DNA from: Akebia trifoliata | Taxonomy: Eukaryota; Streptophyta; Magnoliopsida; Ranunculales; Lardizabalaceae | Direction of reading: 5' to 3' | Length of the DNA stretch: 64,000 bases | Assembly (NCBI GenBank): GCA_017979445.1 | Contig: CM030706.1 | Span: 17,222,967-17,286,966, forward strand | In this document: in pieces, positions 32,455 to 45,202 of the stretch | Layout of the letters: each line of letters starts with the position of its first letter | Numbering within the stretch: position 1 is the first letter of the stretch | Made by a program: the position numbers and the translations under genes | The notes under the pieces: generated by a model | The model's input: the letters and a program-made list of their open reading frames with translations, nothing else | Databases searched by the model: none | What the model was told of the DNA's origin: nothing

Positions 32455-33118
32455 CTACTAGTGGGTCCAAACTGAATTTACTAGGCCATTTTCTTTTTTT
32501 TCGAAAATATCTAACATTTTTCTTGTTCTTGTTTTTGTTTCTAACATGTTTTTTTATTGATTGACTCTATTGTCTCTATCATTTTCTTTTCTTTGTGGGA
32601 GTGCATGTATTATTTATTTCTTTACTTGTTTTTATTCAAAGTTGTAAGGGTTGATACATACTTGTAAATGCACTTGTGCACATTCTCTTCATAACTCATT
32701 GCACAAACCACCTCCTCCTATTTTAAAATCTAATCCCGAATGTCAGTATTCTCAAGCCCCCCAGATCGTTCATTTGGGGAGGCGGGAAGGAGAACATCCA
32801 CCTCAATTACCAACCTAAGAAGTGTACATTCCAATGTGCATAGAGGTTTGAAGATTGAAAAACTTCAAATCACCTATAACCGCATGCATCAACACGATTA
32901 GAGGCATAGGACACAAATATTTCAAGATGTATCAACCCTTACGTATGTTGTAATTTTGTCTTTTTTTTAACCCTTGAAAGCCAAGTTGTAATGTCGAAAG
33001 AGGCAAAGTTGTATAGATTTAGGTTTTCTTTCTTTTTTATTTTCGTACATGTTCCCCTTGGTAAATGAGGAAATCCCTCTTTTCTTTATGTTTTGCATCA
33101 TCTTAAAAAAAAAATTGT
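32455..33118 (+). other. V: leader remnant
   Basis: Non-coding, alignable with W 45221-45890, including 'aatgcacttgtgcac' and the 'tttgcatcat' stretch where homology ends. Confidence 0.7.
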
Positions 33119-35260
33119 TGAAAATATACGTTCTAGTCTGCATTTAAAGCGCGGACTGTACAAAAACACTATGGTCCGAGCATTAAAATCGGACCCTAAA
33201 AATATATATATATCTATGGGTCGCGTTCAGATGACAAACATCTCTACTCACATCTGGACAAACGATGTAAGTCGTCGAATATACGCAAAATCTACAGTCA
33301 GATCTACATCTTCCTCAAATACGTCTTCTTCCCCTTCCTCTTCGACAGAAACAAATACAAAATAACTCTTCTTCTTTATTCCTCTGCAAAATCAAACAAA
33401 CTCCTCTTCCTCTTCCTCTTCCTCTTCCTCTTCTCTCTTTATTCCCCGATCTGTCCTCTCTTCGATTCACTTTCTTCCTTTTTGATTCACTCTCTTCGAT
33501 CTGCTATCAAAAATGGGGCCATCTCTTTGATTCACTTTCTTTCCCCAAAAATGAAGACAGATCGATTCGATTCACTCTCTTCCTCTTCAAGAAGATAGAT
33601 CGATCTCGTTATTCTTCTTCTTCTCTCTGCTAGCGAAAACAAACCCAAAAAACCAAATCTCTTCGATTTACTCTCTTTTTCTTCTTCTCATTTCAATCTG
33701 CTGGAAATGAAGACAAAGACAGATCAAAACCCCAGCACGACAGAACTTCCTTTTTTTATCTCTATTGGAGACGAAGGTCACAAATGCCTCAACTTCGATT
33801 TCTTTTTCGTTTCATCTGCTCAGTGGTAAAAAAATCAACCCTTAATTAGTTTTTATTTTTTAATTTTTTTTTTTGAATTTCATATTCTGAATTATATGTA
33901 TGAAAATTGTACATGAGTTTGTATAGCACATTCAAAGAAGATATGAGTCTGTGTTGTTCTATTATATTTTGTTGAGGGGGAATGAGGTTGGTTTGACTTG
34001 ATGAGGTTTTGAAGAATGGGTATGTAAGTAGTGAGGATTGAGTTTAGTTTTTAAGGATTTGATATTATCAGTATGCTATGTGCAAGGAAGAAAATGTGTT
34101 TATATGGATTTAAATGCAATGGGTTTCTCTTATTTTTATATATTTTGTAGTTGAATTAAGTTCTCAATGTTTGTCTCCATGAATTTGATTATAGTGCATT
34201 TTTTCCTCTTTAGATGTGAAAGTTACTCTGTTTCTTATTATATTTCTTGAAAGTTTGTATTGTTTGTTGATGTTGGAGTATATGAGTTAATCTTGTGATC
34301 TTTCACTATGGATTATTATTTGGTAAGGAGGGAATTTGGTTGGTTTGAACATTGAAGATTTGATGAGGTTTTGATGAATGGATATATAGGTAGTGAGGAT
34401 TGAGTTTTTAAGGATTTGATGTTATGATTAGGATATTTTTAGGGAAGAAAATGTGTTTATATGAATTTAATGTAACGGGTTCCCTTTATTTCAATATATT
34501 TGGTAGTTGAATTAGTTTTCTCAATGTGTCTCCATGAATTTGATTTTAGTGCATCTTTTTCTCTTTAGATGTGAAAGCTATTTAGCTTTTTCTTATATTT
34601 AATGGAAGTTTTAAGTGTTTGCTGATATTGGAGGATATGGGTTTATATTCTTCTACTATGGGTTATAATTTGTTAATGAGGGAATGGTGTTGGTTTGAAG
34701 GTTTATTGAAGATGTGATGAGGTTTTGATGAATGGATGTGTAGCGGTGAGGACTTATCTATCATAGAATGCATTGATCAAACCAATATATGATAGGCTTC
34801 GGAGATACTTATCAAAAAAACAATTATAGGCATTGAAGATGCAGGCATGTTGGGAATTGTGCTTATCATAGAAGATATTAGCACCCCAACTTTTACTATT
34901 ATATTTCGGAGATACTATTATATTTGAAAACTGCTATTGGCACCCCAACTTTTACTTATTACTTTTTTTTCTTTGCTAGATTTATATTTTGGGGTGGTTA
35001 TACCCTTGCTTCAGTAGTGTTGTAATATTTCATTTAAAATATTCATGTTGATTAGTGTATTATGATGCTTATCCAACTATCTCTATTTTTCTTTCTTTTC
35101 ATATTATCTTTTCAAGTGGATTTCATTAAATTATTTTTATCTGAATTGGGACTTCATTAAATTATTTTTACCTAGAAAAAAAATAAATTCATGGATTTTT
35201 ATGATGAATCATCGAAAACAATTAATTTGTTAATTGTTAATTTGTTTTGGATAATTCTTT
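33119..35260 (+). other. Upstream region of the second FAR1-related gene
   Basis: 33300-33830 is CT-rich and UTR-like with many 'cttcttc' and 'gattcactctc' repeats. From about 33830 it is T-rich and intron-like up to the ATG at 35261. An inverted repeat GGTCCGA..TCGGACC lies at about 33173-33195. The 90-codon frame at 33093-33365 has no known motif. The left border with V is unexplained and could be the end of a Mutator-like element. Confidence 0.4.
33984..34755 (+). repeat. Tandem repeat of about 355-362 bp, 2.1 copies
   Basis: Marker phrase 'gatgaggttttga(a/t)gaatgg' at 34000, 34362 and 34716, with matching intervening sequence (for example 'ttttaaggatttgat', 'gaagaaaatgtgtttatatg', 'gtctccatgaatttgat'). 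Copies differ by scattered substitutions and small indels. Confidence 0.85.
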
Positions 35261-35321
35261 ATGGATACGATTGATGTTGACAAGTGTATGAGTGTACTTA
35301 TGAATGAAAATGTGGGATCAT
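35261..35321 (+). pseudogene. FAR1-related gene, first coding bases (part 1), split by element T
   Basis: ATG at 35261 opens 20 codons plus one base up to the ATCAT target site. The frame resumes exactly at 63549 when the nest and one ATCAT copy are ignored. Start chosen because the joined frame runs into a FAR1 DNA-binding domain. Confidence 0.7.
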
Positions 35322-36519
35322 TGATGAGACTATCGTTGTTCTTCTCACCGGAGTTAATAATAATCTTACTTTTACCTTACTTGTAGGGCAAATAGGGAAT
35401 CGAACCCAAGAGAAAGGAGGAATAGAGTTAAACTAAGAAAATAAAATTCAAATTAACTAAAAGAAATTAAAATTGTTTTTCTTTGTATTTTTAAACTTAT
35501 AAGACGATGTAAAATTGCTAGAAAATAAACTACAGTAAATGAAATTAAAAACAAGTAAACTTATGAAATTAAAACACCATTGGAGGTGGATCTACCTAGA
35601 ACATGTTGATGAGCAATTCCTAATTTTTAGCCTTTTTATAACTCAATCGTAAGGGCTTGGTATTAGCTCCTTAGATCGGAAAGTTTTACAAATGAAATGA
35701 AATAAGGGAACATAAACAAAGTAGAATTCTTTGGAAACTTCCTACTACCAATTATCTAGTTTAAACATACTTTATCTTGATCTAATCTAAGCATAAAGTA
35801 TCTATATTAAGAATAAAGGTGCAAGAAACTTAAAGAGAACTCATAAGCATTTTAAATAAAAGAAAGGCATGAAATTAGAAATAACACAAGAACTTGTTCT
35901 AGGCTTTTCCACTCTCCAATGGAGGGGAACTTAGCCTAATGTCATTGTAAGAGAGGGAAGATAAGAGATGAAATAACTTTTCTTCATTTCATGGAGAAAC
36001 TTACAACTTCTTCTTCTTCTTCTACTTCTTACAAGACTATTTAGCCAAAAGAAAATAACTAGAAAATAAAAATACAAAAAATAAGAGAATAGGCTAAGAG
36101 CCTTAGATTAAAGGAATCTTGGATAAGAGAATCAAGAAGGGACCCTTTCTCTAGAAATTGAGGCTCTATTTATAGAGAAAAATGTGTGTAGAAGAGTCTA
36201 AAAGTAGCCTCTACTTTTCTTTTCACAAAAAGACAAAATAGGAGAATATGAGTTAAGGATTAGGACATTCTAAAATGGGCCCAAATATTTTTGCCTTGAG
36301 ATTTTGATTCCAAATTGTTGATTTTCTACACAAGAAACACACGTAATTAGATTTATCTAGTAAATAAATTTATTTATATATATTTAAGCCTAATTAACAT
36401 GCAACATGGTGTTTTGAGGCTTATCATGATTATTACCTTAATATGAAAAAATATGTACAAAAATCAAGATAAATATCCGAAAAATGTGTGTATAATTGAG
36501 TATATGGAGACACTCATCA
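35322..36519 (-). repeat. T: 3' LTR (1198 bp)
   Basis: Ends TGATGAGTG..CTCATCA (minus strand). Aligns with 62371-63543. It has about 24 extra bases after 'tgatgagacta' ('tcgttgttcttctcaccgg' onward) that the 5' LTR lacks. Confidence 0.95.
36167..36174 (-). promoter_or_regulatory. TATA box of T 3' LTR
   Basis: TATAAATA in minus-strand 'ctctataaatagagcc'. Confidence 0.6.
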
Positions 36520-36536
36520 CACCCCCAAACTTACCT
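36520..36536 (-). other. T: polypurine tract
   Basis: Minus strand 'aaggtaagtttgggggtg' immediately before the 3' LTR start. Confidence 0.75.
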
Positions 36537-37096
36537 TTTTCTAGTCCCTAAAAAATAAAACTGCCACTTTCGTAGGCTCCTCGACTGCATTTAGCGAATG
36601 TAACAAGCCCTTAAACCACTAGGTTACCCTTAATGGACGAGTTTGACTCGTGAGGGTTTGCAGAAAATATACCCACAAAATTTGAAAACAACTTTGAAGT
36701 AAAAATAGTCAAAATCAAAACTTATATTGAAAAGCACAAGTCTTTTTTTTTTTTTATCAATCAATTGGAAGTACTGTTTGGTATAGAATCCCAACCCTTA
36801 TTTCTCTACGACAAAACTTAGACTTAAATTGACCTTTGAGCGATAGTGGTTCTAACTCAAAAATTTAAGAAATTCGATTTCCTAGAATGAGTTTCAACCT
36901 TCTAACTACTCAAGAATAGCTGGAGTAACTTAGGATTTAATTCTAAACTTAGCATCCTGTCTGGGGTAGTGAGAAGTGTGGATATTCACTTTAATACCTC
37001 TAAGGGGCTTTATCTGTGATATTCCAGTATACTCACATTTTTACACTTAATGGCTTTCACCTTACTAAAACTTTACATAAACTTTTGGATCTTTGA

Positions 37097-37189
<93 letters not shown>

Positions 37190-37883
37190 GAGATGTCTTT
37201 TTTTTTCTATTACTTCTTCACTCTTTTTCTAAGAAAAATAGGCAGTCATTTTCAAGGTACCCAGTCTAATTCAATGGTTGCTGTATAAGGTGTATACAAC
37301 CCAGTTCTGTTTTTCTTCTAATCAGCCAACCAATTGAACAAGGAAGTCAAAGTTCATCAAACCCAATTTTTCCTTAAACTCTAGGTAGAAAGAAGGTAAC
37401 AAGCTCTCTTAATACAATCTAGACTCTTGGTAATCTTATTAGAAGTAACTATAAACCAAAAGATAACTTTGCTCTAACTTTTGCCTAAGAGAAACACAAA
37501 TGGGGACTCCAGATCATAGCTTCCAATGAAAGACTGATTAAATATTTTTGACCAAGTGCTTAAAGATACAAGTTACTATTTTGAGCAAAATACAACAAAG
37601 TCACCAACTAATTAATTTTTTTTTTTTTTTGAAATGAAAGAAGAAAATAATAAGTGGAAATCCGACCCATACACCCCCAAACTTAAACATTATATTGTTC
37701 TCAATATTTCAACATATACATGCAAAGGTAAAATTGAAATTGACAAAATGAAATGAAGTGGGTTAGATAGCACCTGAGAAAGACCTTACAGTCCTGTTGA
37801 TATTTAACACAATGTCCCCTGAAATATGTGGGTTGCCTCCTAGAAGCGTTAAGTTTAACGTCTTTAGCCAGACGAAAACAAAG
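36537..37883 (-). other. T: 3' non-coding region
   Basis: No coding frame of note between integrase and the LTR. Some Athila elements carry an env-like gene here; none is seen. A second purine-rich run on the minus strand ('gtttgggggtgtatggg', about 37670-37685) resembles an extra polypurine tract. Confidence 0.6.
37097..37187. repeat. (AT)n microsatellite, about 90 bp
   Basis: Almost pure AT dinucleotides with a single 'ac' interruption near 37107. Confidence 0.95.
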
Positions 37884-39275
37884 TTAATTTTGATAGACGG
37901 GGTCATCGAGGAGAAAAACTTCCTCATGCGGAACATACTCGAGAAAAGGTTTGAGACGTTGGCCATTCACTTTGAAAGTGGATCCATCCTTATGATTAAG
38001 AACTTCAACAACACCATGGGGGTAGACTGTTTGGATAATATATGAGCCAGTCCATCGAGGCTTAAGTTTTCCTGGAAAAAGGTGGAGTCTGTTATCATAC
38101 AACAAAACTCTTTGATTAGGAATGAAATTCCTCCTAAAAATGTGCCTATCGTGAAAGAATTTGGTACGTTCTTTGTACCTTTTGACACAATCATACAAGT
38201 CATTTCTAATCTCTTCTAATTCATCTAGTTGTAACTTTTGCTTCTCACCGGCTTTATCAAAATCAAAGTTGAGGCACTTGATCTCCCAATATGCACAATG
38301 CTCGAGTTCTACAGGGAGATGACAGGCCTAACCAAAAACTAACTGGTACAAAGACATCCCAATGGGTGTCTTGAATGCAGTCCTATAGGCCCAGAGTGAA
38401 TCACTCAATCTTAAAGACCAATCTTTCCTTGAAGGTTTGACTGTTTTTTCTAAGATAGTCTTTATTTTCCTGTTAGAAATCTCCACTTGCCCACTTATTT
38501 GTGGGTGGTAAGGTGTGGCAACTTTATGCGTTATGAGGTATTTCTTCATCAACGCAGTAAAGATCTTGTTGCAAAAATGCAAGCCACCATCACTCATGAT
38601 AGTTCACGGAGTACTGAATCTTGAAAAAATCGTCTCCTTGATGAATTTTATCACAACCTTGTGATCATTAGTTCTACATGCCACAGCTTCGACCCATTTT
38701 GACACATAGTCAACGGCAACTAGGATGTATTGGTAACCCTGGGAGATAGGAAAGGGTCCCATGAAGTCTATACCCCACCGTCAAAAATTTCGATGATCAG
38801 GATAGGATTTTGAGGCATTTCATTTCTCTTAGAGATTTTTCCTAATCTCTGACTTCTATCACAAGATTTTCTAAACTCGTGGGCATCACAAAAAATACTA
38901 GGCTAGAAAAAACCGCATTGTAAGATTTTCATAGCGGTCTTCTTACCATTGAAGTGCCCTCCGCAGGCATGATTATGGCAAAATTCTAGGATATTGACTT
39001 GCTCACAGGTTGGAATACAACGTCTAATGATTTGATCGGGATAGTACTTAAATAAGTATGGCTCATCCCAGAAATACCATTTTATTTTTGATAGAAGACG
39101 GAGTTTCTCTTGACTAGTCATTTTGACTAGGAATTGACCTGTAACTAGGTAGTTGACAATGTCCGCATACCATGGAGCGTTGGCTTGAGAGATTTCCATA
39201 AGTTGCTCATCGGGAAAGGATTCAGAGATGGGTAAGGACTCCTCAGATGGCTTGTTAACTATCCTAAACAAGTGA
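37884..39275 (-). pseudogene. T: integrase
   Basis: From the N-terminus: 'FCHNHACGGHFNGKKTAMKI' (His pair of the zinc finger, about 38910-38990) and a damaged Cys pair after it. The first catalytic Asp region ('FMGPF'-like) is frameshifted near 38770. '[10 protein letters not shown]' with the second Asp and '[15 protein letters not shown]' with the Glu lie in a frame at 38328-38597. A C-terminal frame at 37884-38198 includes 'LFPGKLKPRWTGSYIIQTVY', the GPY/F-type end. At least three frameshifts or stops. Confidence 0.9.
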
Positions 39276-40519
39276 TCAGCTACGACATTTTCTACCCCTT
39301 TTTTTATGTCGAATCTCGAGATCAAATTCTTGTAGCAGTAGAATCCAACGGATTAACCTTGCTTTAGCATCTTTCTTTGATAGAAGGTACTTCAATGCTG
39401 CGTGGTCTGTGTAGATCACAACTTTAGATCCTATGAGGTAGGGGCGGAATTTTTCAATGGCATTGACCACTGCTGCATTTCCTTCTCTGTTGTAGAGTAG
39501 TTAAGCTGAGCATCGTTAAGGGTTTTACTAGCATATTGGATAACATGAGGTTGTTTTTCGAGTCGTTGACCCAAAATAGCACCTATTGCATAATCTGAAA
39601 CGTCGCACATAACTTCGAATGGAATGCTCCAGTTTGGAGGTTGAATAATAGGTGCCAAGGTTAACTCGGATTTGAGCTTGTTGAACGCAGAAAGACATGA
39701 CTCTGAAAAGTCGAACGGAACATCCTTTCCCAATAGCTCACATAAAGGCTTCGAAATTTTCCCGAAATCTTTAATGAATCTACGATAGAAACCCGCATGG
39801 CTTAAGAATGACCTAATCTCTTTGATCGTTATAGGAGGTGGTAATTTTTTCATTAGACCTACCTTCGCCTTATCTACCTCAATCCCCATAACAGAAACAA
39901 TGTGCCCTAGCACAATCCCCAATGTTACCATGAAATGGCATTTTTCCCAATTGAGGACTAGATTGACCTCTTTACAACGTACAAGGACCAAAGTCAAGTG
40001 ATGGAGACATTCCTCAAAACTTGATTCGAAAACTGAAAAATCGTCCATGGTCACTCCGAGATATCTTTCTAGCATGTCGGAGAATATACTCATCATACAC
40101 CGTTGAAAAGTAGAGAGTGTATTGCACAATCCAAAAGGCAAGCGACGATACACAAAAGTTCCAAAGGGACAGGTGAAAGTTATTTTCTCTTGATCGATTG
40201 GAGCAACAGGTATCTGGTTGTACCCGGAATAACCATCTAAGAAGCAATAGTAAGAATGTCCTGCTAAACGCTCTAACATTTTATCAATGAAAGGTAAGGA
40301 AAAATGATCCTTAGGAGTCATCGAGTTGAGTTTCCTATAATCAATACACACTCTCCATCCATTTTGGACTCGAGTGGGGATTAATTCGTTGTCTTGGTTC
40401 ACTACCACAGTGATACCAGATTTCTTAGGAACTACTTGTATAGGACTCACCCAACGACTGTCAAAGATAAGATAGATAATACCCGCATCTAGTAATTTCA
40501 TCACTTCTATCCGAACCAC
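39276..40519 (-). pseudogene. T: reverse transcriptase and RNase H
   Basis: One long frame (362 codons, 39431-40519) holds RT: 'SRWVSPIQVVPKKSGITVV', 'GWRVCIDYRKLNSMTPKDHF', 'FLDGYSGYNQIPVA', 'PFGTFVYRRLPFGLCN'. The catalytic site reads 'VTMDDFSVF': the Asp pair is present, but the residue two before it is Thr where Tyr, Phe or similar is usual. RNase H follows ('FEVMCDVSDYAIGAILGQ') and continues after a frameshift with '[15 protein letters not shown]'. Athila-type sequence. Non-functional because of the frameshift. Confidence 0.95.
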
Positions 40520-41445
40520 GTCTTTCTAAGGAAGGCTTAGCGAAATCCTCTAAACGAATATGGTGCATCACCACAGATAGACTAATTCCCTTGATGTTCC
40601 AACCAATAGTTTTTTGATGTTCTCTTAATACTCCTAACAACTGTCCCTCTTGAACTTCATTGAGGTGAGAGGAAATGATCACGAGCAAGGTTTGATTCTT
40701 ACCAAGAAATGCATATCTCAAGGTCTCTGGAAGCGACTTGAGTTCTAATTTTGGAGGCTCGACATGAGAAGGAACAAGATTGGATGTGCACACAGGAAGA
40801 CTTTCAGCTTTTGCGTGCCACCTCACAGAATTTAAGAGTGGAACGGATTCAAGCAAAGCATTGACTTCGCTTATAGACTCTTCTACGTCCAAGTCAAGGC
40901 CAAAATGAGCCAAACATTTCGTTAGGGGATCAGAGTACCCTAACTCTTGATACGTTTGATTGACTAGCGTACCATCATGTTCACTTCCTCTATACCATCA
41001 TCTACATCAATTCCTTGGAAATTGTGGAAGATGTTCAGTTTCACTTTCATATCTCCAAATGCTAAAGTTATAATCTCATTTCTATAATGAATGACTGCGT
41101 CAGACGTGGCTAACAATGGACGTCCTAAGATGATAGGAATATGACTGTTTGAATTGATGACTAGCTCTGTGTCTAAGACAACAAAGTCAACAGAGAAATA
41201 AAAATCTTTGACTTTAACTATCACGTCCTCAACTATACCCTTTGGAATTTTTATGGACCTATCGGCTAGACTCAACGTGATATCAGTGGGTTTCAAAACC
41301 CCCAAACCTAATTGTTTATAAACTAAATATGGTAAAAGGTTCACACTGGCCCCTAAGTCTAAGAGACATTTTTCGACCACTTGATTTCCAATATGAATTG
41401 AAATTGTCAGACATCCAGGATCCTTAAATTTTGGTGCAATTATTT
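40520..41445 (-). pseudogene. T: aspartic protease and linker to RT
   Basis: A frame at 40964-41380 contains 'CLLDLGASVNLLPY', the protease active site in the DLGAS form common in Athila, and the flap and end region with 'IPIILGRPLLATSDAVI'. After a stop, a second frame (40461-40913) is the linker with 'PPKLELKSLPETLRYAFLG', usual before RT in this lineage. Stops separate the parts. Confidence 0.9.
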
Positions 41446-42273
41446 GTTAGATGAGCGACGAAGCTTGGGTTGCCATGATGGCTTTCCTAGGAAACGGTGT
41501 TTTCCTTTTAGCTGTGGTCAAATCCTTTAGGAATTTCTCATAAGAAGGTATCTGCTTAATGGCATTTAGGAATGGGATATTGATTTGCTTATTTTGGAAG
41601 ACTTCTAAGACACCCTCAAATTGCTTATCTTTTTTAAAATCTCTAAGGCGATAGGGAAATAAAGCTTTTGGAATTGGCAAAATGATGGGAGGATTCTTTA
41701 AATCTTTCTCCTTCTCTTTTGGAGACTCTATGACTTCTTTTTGAACTTTATCCTTCTCTAGGACTTTTTCTCCCTTGTCAATAGGTTGGACCTTGTTATC
41801 TACCTTCTTTCCCGAACACAAGGTGTGGATAGCCTGGAGTAAGCCTTGTGAAGCTCCAGAATGGCTTCCTACTTCGTATTGACATTTCGATCCGTTTAGA
41901 ATCAAAGGTTGACCTCTACGGTTAGGGATAGTCTAACTAAGAAATTGACATTTCTCTCTCCCACTCAAGGAGAGAGCTAACTGCCCCAACTGAACTTCCA
42001 TTTTAGCTATGGATTGCGCAGTGACCTGGTTGATCTGAGTTTGATTTTTGATGGGTTTGCTGTTGAGTTTGGATGAACTGTTGTTACTGCCTCATCAACT
42101 CGGCAATCATAGATTCTAAGGACGACTGTTGTTGGGTAGGCTGTTGGAATTGGTCATGGGATCTGGTATGATGGCTCTACAATTTGTAGATTGTTGGGGC
42201 TGATAAGGGACTTGAGAAACAATGGCTTGATTTGTGGAAGAACCAGATTGCCTAGGAAAACTCCTATTGTAAC
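41446..42273 (-). pseudogene. T: C-terminal part of gag and gag-pol linker
   Basis: A frame at 41447-41905 is Lys/Glu-rich in its first half ('PKEKEKDLKNPP'), then 'PIPKALFPYRLRDFKKDKQF' and 'PFLNAIKQIPSYEKFLKDL', a conserved block before the Athila protease. The part at 41906-42273 is Gln/Asn-rich with stops. It ends at the GTAAC target site, where a Tat LTR begins. Confidence 0.85.
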
Positions 42274-44449
42274 TCTAGACACCCTAATTCGCACGAACCC
42301 GTTGGAAAGATCCAAATGTCCTTGAATTAATTCCGATTTAGAACTCAAGCCTCTCAAAGGGCTACATTGTCACATGGCATCATTATTCATGTATCATCTC
42401 ATATTATTTTTGCAAACCCATACCTTGTCCCTAATCCAAGCCAATTCTATTTACTTCCATGATCCGATCCGAATCTATATCCATTCTCCAACTTAACCCA
42501 AGTCCCAAAATCCAAGTCCATATCCTAAACCCAAACCCAAGTCCATATTCTAAGCCCAAGCCCAAGTCCATTCCCTAAGTCCAATACCAAGCCCACTCTA
42601 AGTCCCTTCTTCCACATCCCCTCAAAAGATAACACATGTTGATCTCTCATAAGCCCTCAATACCCAATGCATTACCTAATTGGAGGGTCAACTCCCCCTT
42701 TGTGAAAACTCAAGAATGCCCTTCTCAAAAGGTGTGGTCAAATCAAAAAGATACTTTGGTCTTTCATAATAATTTATAAAGTTGAGAGAACTTCCAAACA
42801 TACCCTCAAAAGGTGGGAATCTTCAAGTACATACATGGAGTTCTTCCATTAGTCAATTTCAAAATTATACTTCCACCTTTGCTTTATTTGTTATTTACAA
42901 ATAAACCAATGTCTACTTTTCACCTACCATTTCACCTTTACACATGTCATTCTCCTACTCATCCTCCCAAAACTACTTTTGTTCTCCTATTGGTCCATTT
43001 CAAAATTATACTTCCACCCTTGCCTTATGTGTTATTTATAAATGAACCAAGGTCTACTTTTCACTTACCATTTCACCTTTACACATGTCATTCTCCTACT
43101 CATCCTCCCAAAAGTACTTTTGTTCTCCCATTGGTCCATTTCAAAAATATACTCTTACCCTTGTTTTGTGTGTTATTTACAAATGAACCAAGGTCTACTT
43201 TTTACCTACCACTCCACCTTTAAACATGTCACTCCCTTATTCACCCTCCGAAAAGTACTTTTTGTTCTCTTACCTCTATTTACTAAAAAATCAAAGATCA
43301 AAGAATGTTTTAGGATTTATTCACAAATGTCATCGTTACTCTCATACAAATGAAAAATCCAAAAAGAAATAACATAAACCTTATGTTCATTCTCTTTATT
43401 TTTAGGGTTAGACCACTTTATCCCCAAAAGTTCTCCAAAAACTTTATAAATACCCTCATTTTCTATGAACAATTCATGCTCTCAAGACCCCATCTTTCAA
43501 CCTAAAACTCTATCAAAATTTATACTCATCTCTCATCTCTCAACCTTCAACTCTCTCAACCCTCAACTACATCCTTCAACTCTCAAGTTCATTTCTCAAG
43601 CTCAAGTTCATTCAAGACCTCCAAGGGGACAAGGTGGGATAATAATTGTTTATTTATTTTCTTTTAACTTGCATCTTCTTCTCCTAACCCTCTCTTTTTC
43701 TTTTTAGAAACATTTAGGATGTAATGGAGAACCCTCCTCCATCCTGAGTAGATTGAACCTCAACCTTGGGAATTGAATGCTTGAGGCGGTTTGGTTGAAA
43801 GGATGGAGGTTGAAGCCCTTTTTAACCCATTCTCATATCATGCATCATAATGAACACTATGCACACACATCACACATGTTTGGCTATGATGAAGAATTAT
43901 GTAACTTTCTTGATGGGGCTAAAACACTAAGTTTCTAGCAAAGCATGCATGCATTAAGATTGTGGATCTAAGGGAACTCCATTCATGGAACTTCTCTAAA
44001 ATCCTAAATCAACATTTCAATTCATGTAAAAATATGAAGACTTTATGGGTTATCCTCTCCTATAGGATATTCCTTATGTCTACACAAACATTAAATCCTC
44101 TTTCAAAGGGGTACATACACACTATGTGTACCCACCCACTTCATGCATCTCATGCATTTTACTTATTATGTTAATCTTTAAAAAATGGTCAAATCTAAAG
44201 GTAACTACCATAGGTGGAGAGAATGGGGTGCCTAACACCTTCCCCATTCTCTAACCGAATCCCTTTACCTAGATCTTAGGTAGACCATACATTTTCCATG
44301 ATTAAGAGTCACTAAAATACCATGAAAAAAAAATGATTTTCAAAAAGAATTGATTCGGGTGCTCATTCACACCCATTTCTAAAAAAGAATTGTGGCGACT
44401 CCAAACAACGTAGCATTGAGGTTCAAAGATGAACATTCTCATGTCTACA
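42274..44449 (+). repeat. Family B LTR without internal region (solo LTR) in T gag, target duplication GTAAC
   Basis: A 2176-bp LTR beginning TCTAGACACCC (first TG changed to TC) and ending ATGTCTACA. GTAAC is on both sides (42269-42273 and 44450-44454), and T gag sequence lies on both sides. Three copies of the 142-bp unit start at 42853, 42995 and 43135. Open frames across the units are not genes. Confidence 0.95.
43445..43452 (+). promoter_or_regulatory. TATA box of the solo family B LTR
   Basis: TATAAATA in 'actttataaatacc'. Confidence 0.6.
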
Positions 44450-45100
44450 GTAACCTAACGGACCACTAGATTGAATAGGTTCGTTCTGTCTGCACGAGAA
44501 ATTAAAATGGAACCTATTATCTGGGTGATACGTTTAGTTAAAAGAGTTCGGAGTTGGCTTCCTAAAAGCACTATAGCCATTAATTGCATTTGCTTGTTCA
44601 GCTTTGATTTGAGGTAAGGTGGGACAACACTCGACTAAATGGTCGTTGTCGTCGCATATGACGCACAAAGAACTCGGTTCAACAGTCACTTGCGAAATTG
44701 TACTAGGGTCTAGGTGAGGTATGGATGCTGAGATGGTAAAGTAATCTAACTTCTTCATGAGATTGTTCATCCCACTCACTAAACTAGACATAACATTTTT
44801 AAGATCAGGGTCTGCCTTCATCTCATACATGCCTGTCTTCCTAACCGGATCATCTTTATCAAACTCTTCTTGGTTAGTGCTCCAATTTTGAGCACTCCCG
44901 GTTAACTCTACGAGGAAATCGTACGCTTGGTTGGGAGTCTGGTTCATGAATTGACCCTTATGTATTGACTCGACTTAGGTACATTGATTTATTGTTAATC
45001 CTCTATAAAAATTTTGCACCAACTATGCTTTGTCAATGCCATGGTGTGGGCACTTGACCAATAAATCATTGAATCTTTCTTAAGTTTGGGAAATTCATCA
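44450..45100 (-). pseudogene. Second copy of a T gag segment (nucleocapsid region)
   Basis: Minus-strand frame 44534-44947 includes 'NQTPNQAYDFLVELTGSAQN' and the zinc knuckle 'CVICDDNDHLVEC' (C-x2-C-x4-H-x4-C intact). The sequence repeats 60002-60655 with roughly 60 differences in 650 bp by my count. It stops at about 45100, where a piece of Tat LTR begins. Confidence 0.9.
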
Positions 45101-45104
45101 TCAT

Positions 45105-45199
45105 TTCAGTACCCATTCATACCCATTTTCAAAAAAGAATTGTGGCGACTCCAAACAACGTAGCATTGAGGTTCAAAGATGAACATTCTAATGTCTACA
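45105..45199 (+). repeat. W: last 95 bp of the 5' LTR
   Basis: Matches the ends of the family B LTRs from 'acccattcat' to ATGTCTACA. The first 2.1 kb are missing and T gag sequence takes their place. Confidence 0.85.
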
Positions 45200-45202
45200 A
45201 CT

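Larger units (their letters stand above)
26277..33118 (+). mobile_element. Element V: Tat/Ogre-type element, only 5' LTR and start of leader left
   Basis: 5' LTR (split by a DNA transposon), PBS and about 660 bp of leader that align with W 45221-45890. Homology ends at 'aaaaattgt' near 33118. No coding part remains in the window. Confidence 0.85.

Noticed and set aside
37097..37187. Origin or regulatory AT element
   Set aside because: A plain AT dinucleotide run, explained as a microsatellite.
36537..37883. env-like gene of Athila type
   Set aside because: No frame of useful length between integrase and the 3' LTR.
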